NCBI GenBank assembly: GCA_035356975.1
Contig: DAORGW010000041.1
Coordinates: 1-7,018 of the forward strand
DNA from: STF1-138 sp035356975
GTDB lineage: Bacteria; Patescibacteriota; Patescibacteriia; UBA1558; S5-K13
Reading direction: 5' to 3'
DNA length: 7,018 bases
Of this stretch, positions 1 to 7,005 are shown piece by piece. The notes under the pieces are model-generated. The model saw only the letters and a list, made by a program, of their open reading frames with translations, did no database searches and was not told the DNA's origin. Numbering within the stretch: the first letter of the stretch is position 1; each line of letters begins with the position of its first letter. The translations under genes were made by a program, and so were the position numbers.

Positions 1-863
1 GAGGCATTAATGTGAAACGAGGTTTAAGAGCTAGATGTGAAAGAGGTTTATGGCCAACATGTCCACCGACTGGCTATTTTAAAGAAAAGCGAGTTGATCA
101 TAAAGGACAATGTTTGGTCGATCCAGACAGGGGCCACATTATTAGACAAATGTTTGAAAAAGTCGCTTATGAAAAATGGTCAGGCCGAAAAATTTATAAC
201 TGGCTCAGATTTGATTTAAACTTTAGAACAGCATTAGGTAAAAAACATTTAAGTCTTGGTAATATCTACCGCCTATTAGAAAACACTTTCTATTATGGCC
301 CATTTGAATACCCGCGAGGCAGTGGAAATTGGTATCAAGGAAAACATGAGCCATTAATAACCAAAGAGATATTTGACTTAGTTCAAGATCAAATGAAAAA
401 TTCCCAATTAGTTCGGCGAGAAAATATTGAGTTCGCTTTTACTAAAGTTATGACCTGCGGTTTATGTGGCTCAGGAATATCAGCAACGGAAAAATTTAAG
501 AAATTAAAAAATGGCGGTTATAACCGTCATATTTATTATGGCTGTACCAAGGCAAAGGATAAAAATTGTAAGTGTGGATATATTAGTGAAGAAGATTTAA
601 TTAAGCAACTACAAAAACAAATTGATAAATTAGATTTTAAGAAATTGCCAGTTCAAGACAAAATTGAAGGAGAAATAAAAAGATTTAAGAAGTTTCAAAT
701 GATGGCGACTGGCAAAAACCAAAACATCGACGTAAGCGACGTCGATGTTAAAAACTACATTAAATTTTTATTAAAAGAGGGTGATGATCAAGAGAAGCGA
801 GAATTACTTACTTGCTTGAATGGTGAGATTTTACTGAATAATAAAGTGGTTGAGATTAGATGA
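1..863 (+). CDS. Serine site-specific recombinase, C-terminal part (5' end outside window)
   Basis: This is the DNA-binding part of a serine recombinase (resolvase/invertase superfamily, large type), which cuts and rejoins DNA at attachment sites of mobile elements. The frame is open to the left edge (codons G-I-N precede a GTG at 12), so the GTG is not the real start; the catalytic resolvase domain with its active serine must lie upstream. Counting from that GTG, residues about 15-130 look like the 'recombinase' domain, including the G-Y-F entry at 21-23. Residues about 145-195 form a zinc ribbon with C149-x2-C152 and C178-x7-C186. A charged helical stretch follows (about 193-230), then a short tail ending near EKRELL (261-266). 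The stop is TGA at 861-863, 13 bp from the convergent hsdR stop. The C-terminal coiled coil is short compared with phage large serine integrases. Family assignment is firm; the role (element integrase rather than invertase) is inferred. Confidence 0.88.
   Translation, partial: GINVKRGLRARCERGLWPTCPPTGYFKEKRVDHKGQCLVDPDRGHIIRQMFEKVAYEKWSGRKIYNWLRFDLNFRTALGKKHLSLGNIYRLLENTFYYGPFEYPRGSGNWYQGKHEPLITKEIFDLVQDQMKNSQLVRRENIEFAFTKVMTCGLCGSGISATEKFKKLKNGGYNRHIYYGCTKAKDKNCKCGYISEEDLIKQLQKQIDKLDFKKLPVQDKIEGEIKRFKKFQMMATGKNQNIDVSDVDVKNYIKFLLKEGDDQEKRELLTCLNGEILLNNKVVEIR
712..749 (-). terminator. Candidate intrinsic terminator of the hsd operon, inside the recombinase gene
   Basis: A perfect inverted repeat occupies 723-733 (AACATCGACGT) and 739-749 (ACGTCGATGTT) with a 5-nt loop. 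Read on the minus strand, the stem is followed by TTTTGG then TTTTT, as in a Rho-independent terminator. On the plus strand the downstream sequence is A-rich, so the signal points only toward minus-strand transcripts. It lies about 127 nt past the hsdR stop, and I see no better hairpin in between. The stem is GC-richer than its surroundings. It also encodes recombinase residues (around N-I-D-V-S-D-V-D-V), so coding constraint is an alternative explanation. Confidence 0.5.
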
Positions 864-876
864 AAATAAATATAGC

Positions 877-3800
877 CTAAATTACATATACACTATTTTT
901 ATTCCCATAGTAATTATCATAAACATGCTGATATACAAAATCAAAACACACTTGCTTTTCGTTTTGCGAATATGTTTCAGGTAACTCTGTAAAAACAATA
1001 TCTCTGATTGTAACTCTAACGTCAGCACGTGCTTGTTGTTTCTTGCGCCAATCAAGCACTAATTTATTATCCTTGTTTAATTTTTCAAGAATTTCATGAG
1101 CAACTTTTTTAATATTATTTTTTTCTTTATCTGATAAACTTTCTTTATAAAGTAAATCAAAAATTGCCAATTCTTCCTCGCTTAGATTTTCGCGCGCACT
1201 TCGCTTCTCTTCTTCATTTAATCCCTGTGCAAACTTCATTAATTCTTCAAAAAATTCCTCGATATTTTTCGCCCCTGAATTATATTCATCAATTAACTTT
1301 TTAAATTTATCTGCTAAATTCATTCTAGAAGAATTTAGCTTAATCATGTCTTTTAGCTTTTTTTCTATTTCTGCTTTCAGTTTTTCCGTAGCGATGTGTT
1401 TCTTTTCATTTGAAAAATAATCTTTTAATTTTTCAAAATCAATTTTGCTCAAATCAGTGATTTTGCTATTTTCTTTAATTTTATATCCATCGGCCTCGAT
1501 AGATTGATCAAGTAGCTCCTCAATCTTTTCTGCAATCTCCTCAATATCTACTTCCTTTTTGGTTAGCACTCGAACTCTATTTGCCAACACTCTAAATAGT
1601 TTAACTCGTTGAAAATAATTATTTGCACTTTTATCCGGCAATATAGCACCAAAAAAACGAACCGTTTGATCAGCCAATGCTAAATACTTTTTTTGATTTT
1701 CTTCGGCAGATAAAATAATATCAACTGCTTCTTCAATAACCTGAATCTTTTCGAGTTCATCCGCTTCTTTAATTCTTTCTAAATCAATATTGTGTTCAAG
1801 GCAAAAATCATCAACAAGTTTGATTGCAAGCTCCAAATTTTCAATTAATTCTTGTTTTGGCTTAATCGGATTATCAACTCCATCCGTACCAGTCGCATAA
1901 ACCGCCAATGCCTTTTGCAAATTGCGGAATACGCCAATATAATCAACGATTAAACCGTTTTCTTTGCCGGTATAAACCCTGTTAGCCCTAGCAATGGTTT
2001 GCATCAAGGTGTGATTCTTCATCGGCTTATCAATATACAATGTGCTTAAACATTGAACATCAAATCCGGTCAACCACATATTGCAAACAACCACGAACCT
2101 TAATGGATTAGCTGGATCTTTAAATTTTGTTTCTAAATCTTCATTGGCCATTCTCTGTCTATGAGGCACAATATCTAAACCGAACTTTTTAAAATAATCG
2201 ATTTCATTTTGTGATGAACTTATAACTACGGCGATATCCGGACAACCCGGCTGTTCTTTTAATTTATTATACATCTTAACAGCAGTTAAACGATCAATCG
2301 CAACAAACATAGCCTTGCCATCATTACCCCTACCATTAAAATGAGTCATGCAGTCTTTGGCGATTTCATTCAATCTATCCTCTCTGGTAATTAAATGATA
2401 TTCACGCTCAAATTCTCTGACCAATTTCTTCTCTTGATCATCATCAAGTTCTGCTTGCTCTAATAGATTGTTAACGCCCTGCTCTAATTCTTCAGCTTTT
2501 AATTGCAATGACGGAATCCTATTCTCATAATACAAAGGTACGGTCGCGCCATCTTCAACTGACTGACGAAAATTATAAACACTAACATAGTCTCCAAAAG
2601 TTTCGACTGTTTCTTGTTCTTCGCCCTTAATTAACGGCGTGCCGGTGAAACCAATAAAATTGGCACGTGGCAAAGCATTTCTCATGTTAAGCGCCAATAA
2701 ATCGTACTGGCTTCGGTGTGCCTCATCAGTCATCACAATGATATCGGAACGATCGGATAAGACTGGGAATTGATTCTCTCCTTCTTGCATTTGAAACTTT
2801 TGAATCAAGGTAAATACCAATCTATGATCACCGGACAACAACTCTCTTAAATGTTCAATGCTCTTCGCATGCACACTCTCTTCCGGCTCTTTAGCCGCAC
2901 CGACATTGGCAAAATTCTTATAAATCTGGCCGTCCAACTCTTTGCGATCAGTAACTACGACAAAAGTATAATTTCCTTGAAATTTTCTTAAAACTTTTTG
3001 AGAAAAGAAAATCATTGAATAACTTTTGCCACTGCCTTGAGTGTGCCAAAATACTCCCAAACGGCCACGTTCTTCTTTATTTTCTTTTACTTGCTTTAAT
3101 GAAGTAATAGCATTATTAACTCCGAGATATTGATGATTTTTAGCTGCAATTTTAACCTCTTTGCCGGCCAAAACATCAAATAATATAAAATTCTCAAATA
3201 GATCGATAAATTTATCTTTAGCGCATGTTCCTCTGATAATCGTATCCAAGCTGACAATACCACGTTCACCCTCGCTGTTTATTTTCTTCCATTCATTGAA
3301 ATGTTCAAACTCACTAGTTATAGAACCGATCCTGCTTTCAATGCCGTTGCTTAAAATAATGAAAGCGTTGTACCAAAATAACTGCGGAATCGTATCCTTG
3401 TAGTCTTTTAAATTATTACTAAATGCATCTTTCAAATTTTTATGTACGGCTTTAAATTCAACAAAAATCAAAGGCAAGCCGTTTATAAATCCAATCAAAT
3501 CTGCTCTTCTTTTATACATATCACCGGTAATCCAAAACTGTGATACTAATAAAAAATCATTATTTTCAACATCATTAAAATCAACCACTCTGATTCGCTC
3601 GTCACAATTAGAACCATCCTCATCAAGATATGAAACGTTAACGCCATTTTTAATTAAATTATAAACTTCCTTATTGGCCGAAACTAAACTCATTAATGAT
3701 CTGTCCTTGATTAATTCTTCAATCGCTAATTCAATAACTTCTTTTTTTACTCCCGAATTTAGCTTCTTCAATGACTCTCGCAATTTATAAGTCAATACAA

Positions 3801-3966
3801 CTTCGCCTGTACTCTCTCGGCCGAGACAAGGCGCATCAACATTCATATCAAAATTAGCGCCATACTTTTCTTTAAAAGCATTGACAAACTGATAGCCTAA
3901 ACCATCTGTAAAAATTTTAATCGCTGGCTTTTCTATTAAATTATCTTCGTTATAAAAATTTTTCAT
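877..3966 (-). CDS. hsdR: Type I restriction endonuclease, motor/nuclease subunit HsdR
   Basis: HsdR is the ATP-driven translocase and nuclease of a Type I RM complex; it joins HsdM and HsdS and cuts unmethylated DNA away from the target. Numbering from the ATG chosen here (1029 aa), the N-terminal nuclease shows D156, E170-x-K172 and the Q195-x3-Y199 motif typical of HsdR. The SF2 motor follows: Walker A GSGKS (311-315), DEAH (414-417), TGTP (441-444), TGFD (633-636) and QTIARANRV (656-664). Residues about 700-1029 are the Lys/Glu-rich helical C-terminal domain that contacts the methylase. The length matches EcoR124I-type HsdR. The ATG at 3966 lies 4 bp after the hsdS stop; an in-frame GTG at 3990 would add 8 residues and overlap hsdS by 20 bp. 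Neither has a clear ribosome binding site. I prefer the ATG because the sequence from there (M-K-N-F-Y-N-E-D) looks like a normal HsdR start. The frame is intact and all motifs are present, so it is probably active. Confidence 0.95.
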   Translation of the reverse strand: MKNFYNEDNLIEKPAIKIFTDGLGYQFVNAFKEKYGANFDMNVDAPCLGRESTGEVVLTYKLRESLKKLNSGVKKEVIELAIEELIKDRSLMSLVSANKEVYNLIKNGVNVSYLDEDGSNCDERIRVVDFNDVENNDFLLVSQFWITGDMYKRRADLIGFINGLPLIFVEFKAVHKNLKDAFSNNLKDYKDTIPQLFWYNAFIILSNGIESRIGSITSEFEHFNEWKKINSEGERGIVSLDTIIRGTCAKDKFIDLFENFILFDVLAGKEVKIAAKNHQYLGVNNAITSLKQVKENKEERGRLGVFWHTQGSGKSYSMIFFSQKVLRKFQGNYTFVVVTDRKELDGQIYKNFANVGAAKEPEESVHAKSIEHLRELLSGDHRLVFTLIQKFQMQEGENQFPVLSDRSDIIVMTDEAHRSQYDLLALNMRNALPRANFIGFTGTPLIKGEEQETVETFGDYVSVYNFRQSVEDGATVPLYYENRIPSLQLKAEELEQGVNNLLEQAELDDDQEKKLVREFEREYHLITREDRLNEIAKDCMTHFNGRGNDGKAMFVAIDRLTAVKMYNKLKEQPGCPDIAVVISSSQNEIDYFKKFGLDIVPHRQRMANEDLETKFKDPANPLRFVVVCNMWLTGFDVQCLSTLYIDKPMKNHTLMQTIARANRVYTGKENGLIVDYIGVFRNLQKALAVYATGTDGVDNPIKPKQELIENLELAIKLVDDFCLEHNIDLERIKEADELEKIQVIEEAVDIILSAEENQKKYLALADQTVRFFGAILPDKSANNYFQRVKLFRVLANRVRVLTKKEVDIEEIAEKIEELLDQSIEADGYKIKENSKITDLSKIDFEKLKDYFSNEKKHIATEKLKAEIEKKLKDMIKLNSSRMNLADKFKKLIDEYNSGAKNIEEFFEELMKFAQGLNEEEKRSARENLSEEELAIFDLLYKESLSDKEKNNIKKVAHEILEKLNKDNKLVLDWRKKQQARADVRVTIRDIVFTELPETYSQNEKQVCFDFVYQHVYDNYYGNKNSVYVI

Positions 3967-3970
3967 AATT

Positions 3971-5131
3971 TTATAATTCAATCTCGCCACTTATTAGCTT
4001 GGGTAATAATAAATCTCTAGTATTGATTAAATTTTTGTTTTTCTTTAATAACAAAATTATTTCATCAACAATCGGATTAGTGATTTTTGAATATTTCACT
4101 ATTAAATCTTTTTCTGGCACTGATAATTTCATTTTTGATAATCCTTCATTTGTCAATGAAACTTGTGTTGCTCCAGTGGCAAATTGATCCTTTAGTTTAT
4201 GAAACCATTTTGAATTTATTGTAAAAAATAAAAAACCTAAATATTCCTCTTCTGTTGAAAAACCAACCATCCCAGTTGAAAGTATAGAATTATCAGCTTC
4301 ATCGTTGTTTAATTTATTAAAAACTAACACCTTATAGGTCTCCCTCATTCTTGCAAACCATACTGAATTATTTATTGGTTTTATTTGTGCCCTGCTTGGC
4401 CTTTTATCATATCCACACATCAATCCTTTTTCAATAATTTTAATCCCATCTATTGATGAAGTGTCAAAATATTCTTTATATCCATCATATTTTTTAATTC
4501 TCGATCTGCAAAAATTAAATATATCAATATCAAGTATTGATTTCATCTCCCAGCTGTCTGATTTATTTTTAATAATAAATTCGCTATAAATGATTAATGC
4601 TGTTTCTTCTAATATTTCAATCCTACGATTATTATTTTTAATAAGTAAATCATATTCAGTAAGAACCGATCCTATTTTTCTTTGTAGATTAATATCGGGC
4701 AAATTAATTTGTAAATTTTTAATAAACTCTATATTGGCTCGTTGTCTCCCTGATGCACCTGTCATGCTTTTTTCAGCTGGTTTACGAATTAAATCAGAAC
4801 ACGTCAAATAAAATAAAAAGTTGGGATCAGAAATATTTTCTTTGTATCGAAAAATAATAAATTCAGTAGATCCAAAACCGGGCATTTCATTATTAAATTC
4901 TGCTTGTGCAATTTTACCGTTTTCCAGACATGGTGTAATTCGAGCAAAAAGAATATCATTATTCAAAAATTTTGACCCACCTTTGTAAGCTTTTGATTTT
5001 AACGGAGAGACAAACCGATATCCAGGACAAATATCCTGCATTTCTATAAAATTATAAACTTCCCCCTTTTTAAGGGTAGTTAGCGGATTTATATTACAAA
5101 AATCTTTTAAAATTATATTATTAAAGCTCAT
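3971..5131 (-). CDS. hsdS: Type I restriction-modification specificity subunit HsdS
   Basis: HsdS recognises the two half-sites of the target and anchors two HsdM and two HsdR subunits. Numbering from the ATG at 5131 (386 aa), the first target-recognition domain covers about 1-145 and includes FARITPCLENGK (62-73), GFGSTEF (85-91) and SMTGASGRQR (122-131). A central conserved helical spacer starts at NLQRKI (148-153) and runs to about 187. The second recognition domain covers about 192-337, with RPSRAQ (244-249), VWFARM (257-262) and ATGATQVSLTNEGL (318-331). A distal conserved helix ends the protein with LLPKLISGEIEL. The two domains are dissimilar, so an asymmetric bipartite target is expected; its bases cannot be read from sequence. 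The ATG overlaps the hsdM end by 11 bp, consistent with translational coupling, and GGAG sits 3 nt before it. A TTG at 5140 is an alternative start. The gene is complete and its DNA is noticeably AT-rich. Confidence 0.95.
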   Translation of the reverse strand: MSFNNIILKDFCNINPLTTLKKGEVYNFIEMQDICPGYRFVSPLKSKAYKGGSKFLNNDILFARITPCLENGKIAQAEFNNEMPGFGSTEFIIFRYKENISDPNFLFYLTCSDLIRKPAEKSMTGASGRQRANIEFIKNLQINLPDINLQRKIGSVLTEYDLLIKNNNRRIEILEETALIIYSEFIIKNKSDSWEMKSILDIDIFNFCRSRIKKYDGYKEYFDTSSIDGIKIIEKGLMCGYDKRPSRAQIKPINNSVWFARMRETYKVLVFNKLNNDEADNSILSTGMVGFSTEEEYLGFLFFTINSKWFHKLKDQFATGATQVSLTNEGLSKMKLSVPEKDLIVKYSKITNPIVDEIILLLKKNKNLINTRDLLLPKLISGEIEL

Positions 5132-6794
5132 AATCTCCAATTATTTCTTTTAAATTATTCTCAATGTTTTTTTCTATTTTTTTTGATTCATTATTTAAAA
5201 CTTCTAATTCATTATTCAAATTAATTACTTTTTCTATAAAATTATAATCATCAATTTTTTTTGATTTTACACCCACATATTGACCGGGGTTTAAAGAACA
5301 ACCCTGATCTTCGATCGTGCTAATATCTGCTATTTTACAAAGACCATCAATGTTCTCATATTTATTTTTTTTAAAATATTGTTCCCAATCCTCTCTTAGT
5401 CGCTCAATTATTTTTAATCTATCCTTTATTTCTTTTTCTTCTTCAGTCGTAGATGGTTCAATTTTTGATAAAATTCTTGAGCTCCTTTCAAGATAAGGCA
5501 AAAAATCACTAGCATCTTCACCGCGGTACATTCGGACTATACTTGTTATATATTCAATTTGCTCCGGTGTAAATTCACGATGTGCCCTATCAATTTGTCT
5601 ATATATACCTCTCGTGTCAATAAATAATACTTTTTCTTTTCTATCTGTATTTTTTTTGTCTTTATCAAAAAACCATAATGTACAAGGAAGCGAAACTGTA
5701 TAAAACATATTATTACCAACTGCTATCATTACATCAACTGATTTTTCTTTTATTATTTTCTTTCTTATTTCTTTCTCTGAATTATTGCTTGAACTCTCAG
5801 CACCAGATGCCATAACAAAACCAGCTCTACCTTTTTTATTCAAACTATTATAAAACAATTGAATCCATAAATAATTTCCATTATCTAGACTTGGTAAACC
5901 TAAAGAAAATCTTTTATCATCTTTTAACTTCTCTTTATCCACGCCAGTAACATTAAAAGGTGGATTGGCCATCACATAATCGAACTGTTCATTGCATTTA
6001 AAAACATCTTCATACATAGTATTAGCCTGCTTAACATCACCGCTCAATCCATGTACTGCTAAATTCATTTTACAAAGATGGACTGTCTCTAAAGTTTTCT
6101 CTTGCCCGTAGATTGATATATTCTTCTCGGCTGAATCACCGTTCCTTTTATGCTCATCAATAAAATTAGCACTCTGTACAAACATACCACCGCTACCGCA
6201 GGCTGGATCAAACACCTTACCTTTATAAGGCTCTATAATTTCAACGATTAATTTTACTAAACTGGTCGGCGTGAAAAATTCTCCACCGCCCTGACCTTCG
6301 GCCATAGCAAAATTGCCAAGGAAGTATTCATAAATCTTGCCGAACATATCACCCTCAACATCCATCGGAATCTCTGAAAAATTTTTGAGTAATCCAATTA
6401 AAATATCATCAGCAATTTTTGTATAAGTTTTTGGTAACACACCTTTTAAATCCGGATTAACTTCTTCAACTGACTTCATGGCCTCATTTATCGCTCTCCC
6501 GATATTTTCTTCTTCCGGTAATCCCAATAAATATGAATATCGGGCATTCTCCGGTAAATACATTACCCCCCTTGCTTGATAATCATCGACCGTTAACTCC
6601 TTTATTTTCTTACCATTAGCTACATTGGTTATATTTAGTTCTTTCTCCGCTTTTGAAAATTTTGCATCTGCAAATCTCAAGAAAATTAAACCCAAAACTG
6701 GTTGTGAATATTCAGATGATTTTAAATTTGAATTAGCTCTAAGTTGATCTGCCGCAGACCAGAGTCTTTGTTCAAGTTTTAATACTTTTGCCAT
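5121..6794 (-). CDS. hsdM: Type I DNA adenine-N6 methyltransferase subunit HsdM
   Basis: HsdM transfers a methyl group from S-adenosylmethionine to adenine N6 in the target read by HsdS, protecting host DNA; it is also needed for restriction. In this 557-residue protein, residues 1 to about 140 form the helical HsdM N-terminal domain. The Rossmann-like methyltransferase domain follows, with GGEFFTP (170-176) before it, the SAM-binding motif DPACGSGG (196-203) and the catalytic motif NPPF (277-280), the gamma-class N6-adenine order. The C-terminal 110 residues are charged and probably helical, with LNPGQYVGV (501-509) and a coiled-coil-like tail that likely docks to HsdS. The start is the ATG at 6794, which has no visible Shine-Dalgarno and lies 10 bp after the HTH gene stop. 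The 3' third contains several runs of eight A on the coding strand. The frame is intact. Confidence 0.96.
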   Translation of the reverse strand: MAKVLKLEQRLWSAADQLRANSNLKSSEYSQPVLGLIFLRFADAKFSKAEKELNITNVANGKKIKELTVDDYQARGVMYLPENARYSYLLGLPEEENIGRAINEAMKSVEEVNPDLKGVLPKTYTKIADDILIGLLKNFSEIPMDVEGDMFGKIYEYFLGNFAMAEGQGGGEFFTPTSLVKLIVEIIEPYKGKVFDPACGSGGMFVQSANFIDEHKRNGDSAEKNISIYGQEKTLETVHLCKMNLAVHGLSGDVKQANTMYEDVFKCNEQFDYVMANPPFNVTGVDKEKLKDDKRFSLGLPSLDNGNYLWIQLFYNSLNKKGRAGFVMASGAESSSNNSEKEIRKKIIKEKSVDVMIAVGNNMFYTVSLPCTLWFFDKDKKNTDRKEKVLFIDTRGIYRQIDRAHREFTPEQIEYITSIVRMYRGEDASDFLPYLERSSRILSKIEPSTTEEEKEIKDRLKIIERLREDWEQYFKKNKYENIDGLCKIADISTIEDQGCSLNPGQYVGVKSKKIDDYNFIEKVINLNNELEVLNNESKKIEKNIENNLKEIIGDYEL

Positions 6795-6796
6795 AT

Positions 6797-6808
6797 ATAA
6801 TTAATTAT
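6797..6808. promoter_or_regulatory. 12-bp palindrome just upstream of hsdM
   Basis: ATAATTAATTAT is its own reverse complement. It covers the stop codon of the HTH gene and ends 2 bp before the hsdM start codon. A symmetric site at this place could bind a dimeric regulator, such as the product of the adjacent HTH gene. It is made only of A and T in AT-rich DNA, so chance is a serious alternative. Confidence 0.2.
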
Positions 6809-6987
6809 TTTTTATTACTAGTTTCTTCTAAAAATAAATGCACGTCGGATTCCTTAATTCTCCAAACACCTATCTTAGAAGCTTTTAATTTTCCAGATTC
6901 TATATATCTAACAATAGTTCTGGTACTTACCCTTAAAATATCAGCTACTTCTTCTATGGTTAGAAGTTTGTCTATTCGGTTGCTCAT
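6805..6987 (-). CDS. Small excisionase/MerR-type helix-turn-helix DNA-binding protein
   Basis: This 60-residue basic protein is essentially one winged helix-turn-helix of the excisionase-like HTH_17 type. Helix one is L-T-I-E-E-V-A-D-I-L (9-18), the turn is at V-S (20-21), and the recognition helix is T-R-T-I-V-R-Y-I (22-29). The K-L-K-A-S-K-I-G wing (33-40) leads to W-R-I, and the closing helix is at 48-54. The ATG at 6987 is the only reasonable start, because an in-frame TAA lies 18 nt upstream of it. The gene sits 10 bp ahead of hsdM on the same strand, so it is the first visible gene of the hsd operon. Two roles are possible: a transcriptional controller of the RM genes, or a recombination directionality factor for a mobile element. 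The sequence does not decide between them. Confidence 0.85.
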   Translation of the reverse strand: MSNRIDKLLTIEEVADILRVSTRTIVRYIESGKLKASKIGVWRIKESDVHLFLEETSNKK

Positions 6988-7005
6988 ATAAAATTTATAT
7001 TTTAT
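6988..7005 (-). promoter_or_regulatory. Candidate -10 element within an inverted repeat before the HTH gene
   Basis: Immediately before the HTH start codon, the minus strand carries ATAAAAT-ATAA-ATTTTAT, a 7-bp inverted repeat with a 4-bp spacer. It includes TATAAA 6 nt upstream of the ATG, which resembles a -10 box placed for a nearly leaderless transcript. There is no Shine-Dalgarno in the 31 bp visible, which agrees with that reading. Any -35 box would fall at or beyond the window edge. The low complexity of the DNA keeps confidence low. Confidence 0.3.

Noticed and set aside
12..14. GTG as the true start of the recombinase
   Set aside because: The frame is open to the left edge and the residues before it (G-I-N) continue a familiar recombinase sequence, so the gene is cut by the window, not short.
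37..219. 60-codon plus-strand frame within the recombinase
   Set aside because: It lies wholly inside the recombinase gene in another frame and shows no recognisable domain.
892..911. ACTAT / ATAGT hairpin as a terminator for the recombinase
   Set aside because: The stem is only 5 bp, AT-rich, with a 10-nt loop and no T tract after it on the plus strand.
3161..4811. Plus-strand frames opposite hsdR and hsdS (3161-3403, 3999-4187, 4590-4811)
   Set aside because: They are antisense shadows of well-supported genes, with hydrophobic low-information translations and no family resemblance.
1..5131. Recombinase acting as an hsdS inverter for specificity switching
   Set aside because: There is only one hsdS, no second partial hsdS and no visible inverted repeats within hsdS. 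Known hsdS shufflons have such partners beside the recombinase.
4000..5940. Very AT-rich DNA in hsdS and the 3' half of hsdM as evidence of a swapped block
   Set aside because: Hand counts gave about 15-30% GC in several 60-base lines here against about 40-45% in conserved parts of hsdM and hsdR. However, the hsdR 3' end also drops to about 20%. Lys/Asn-rich protein composition explains the pattern, and no sharp boundary is visible.
6788..6991. Plus-strand 67-codon frame opposite the HTH gene
   Set aside because: It is the complement of a clear helix-turn-helix protein and looks like an antisense artefact.
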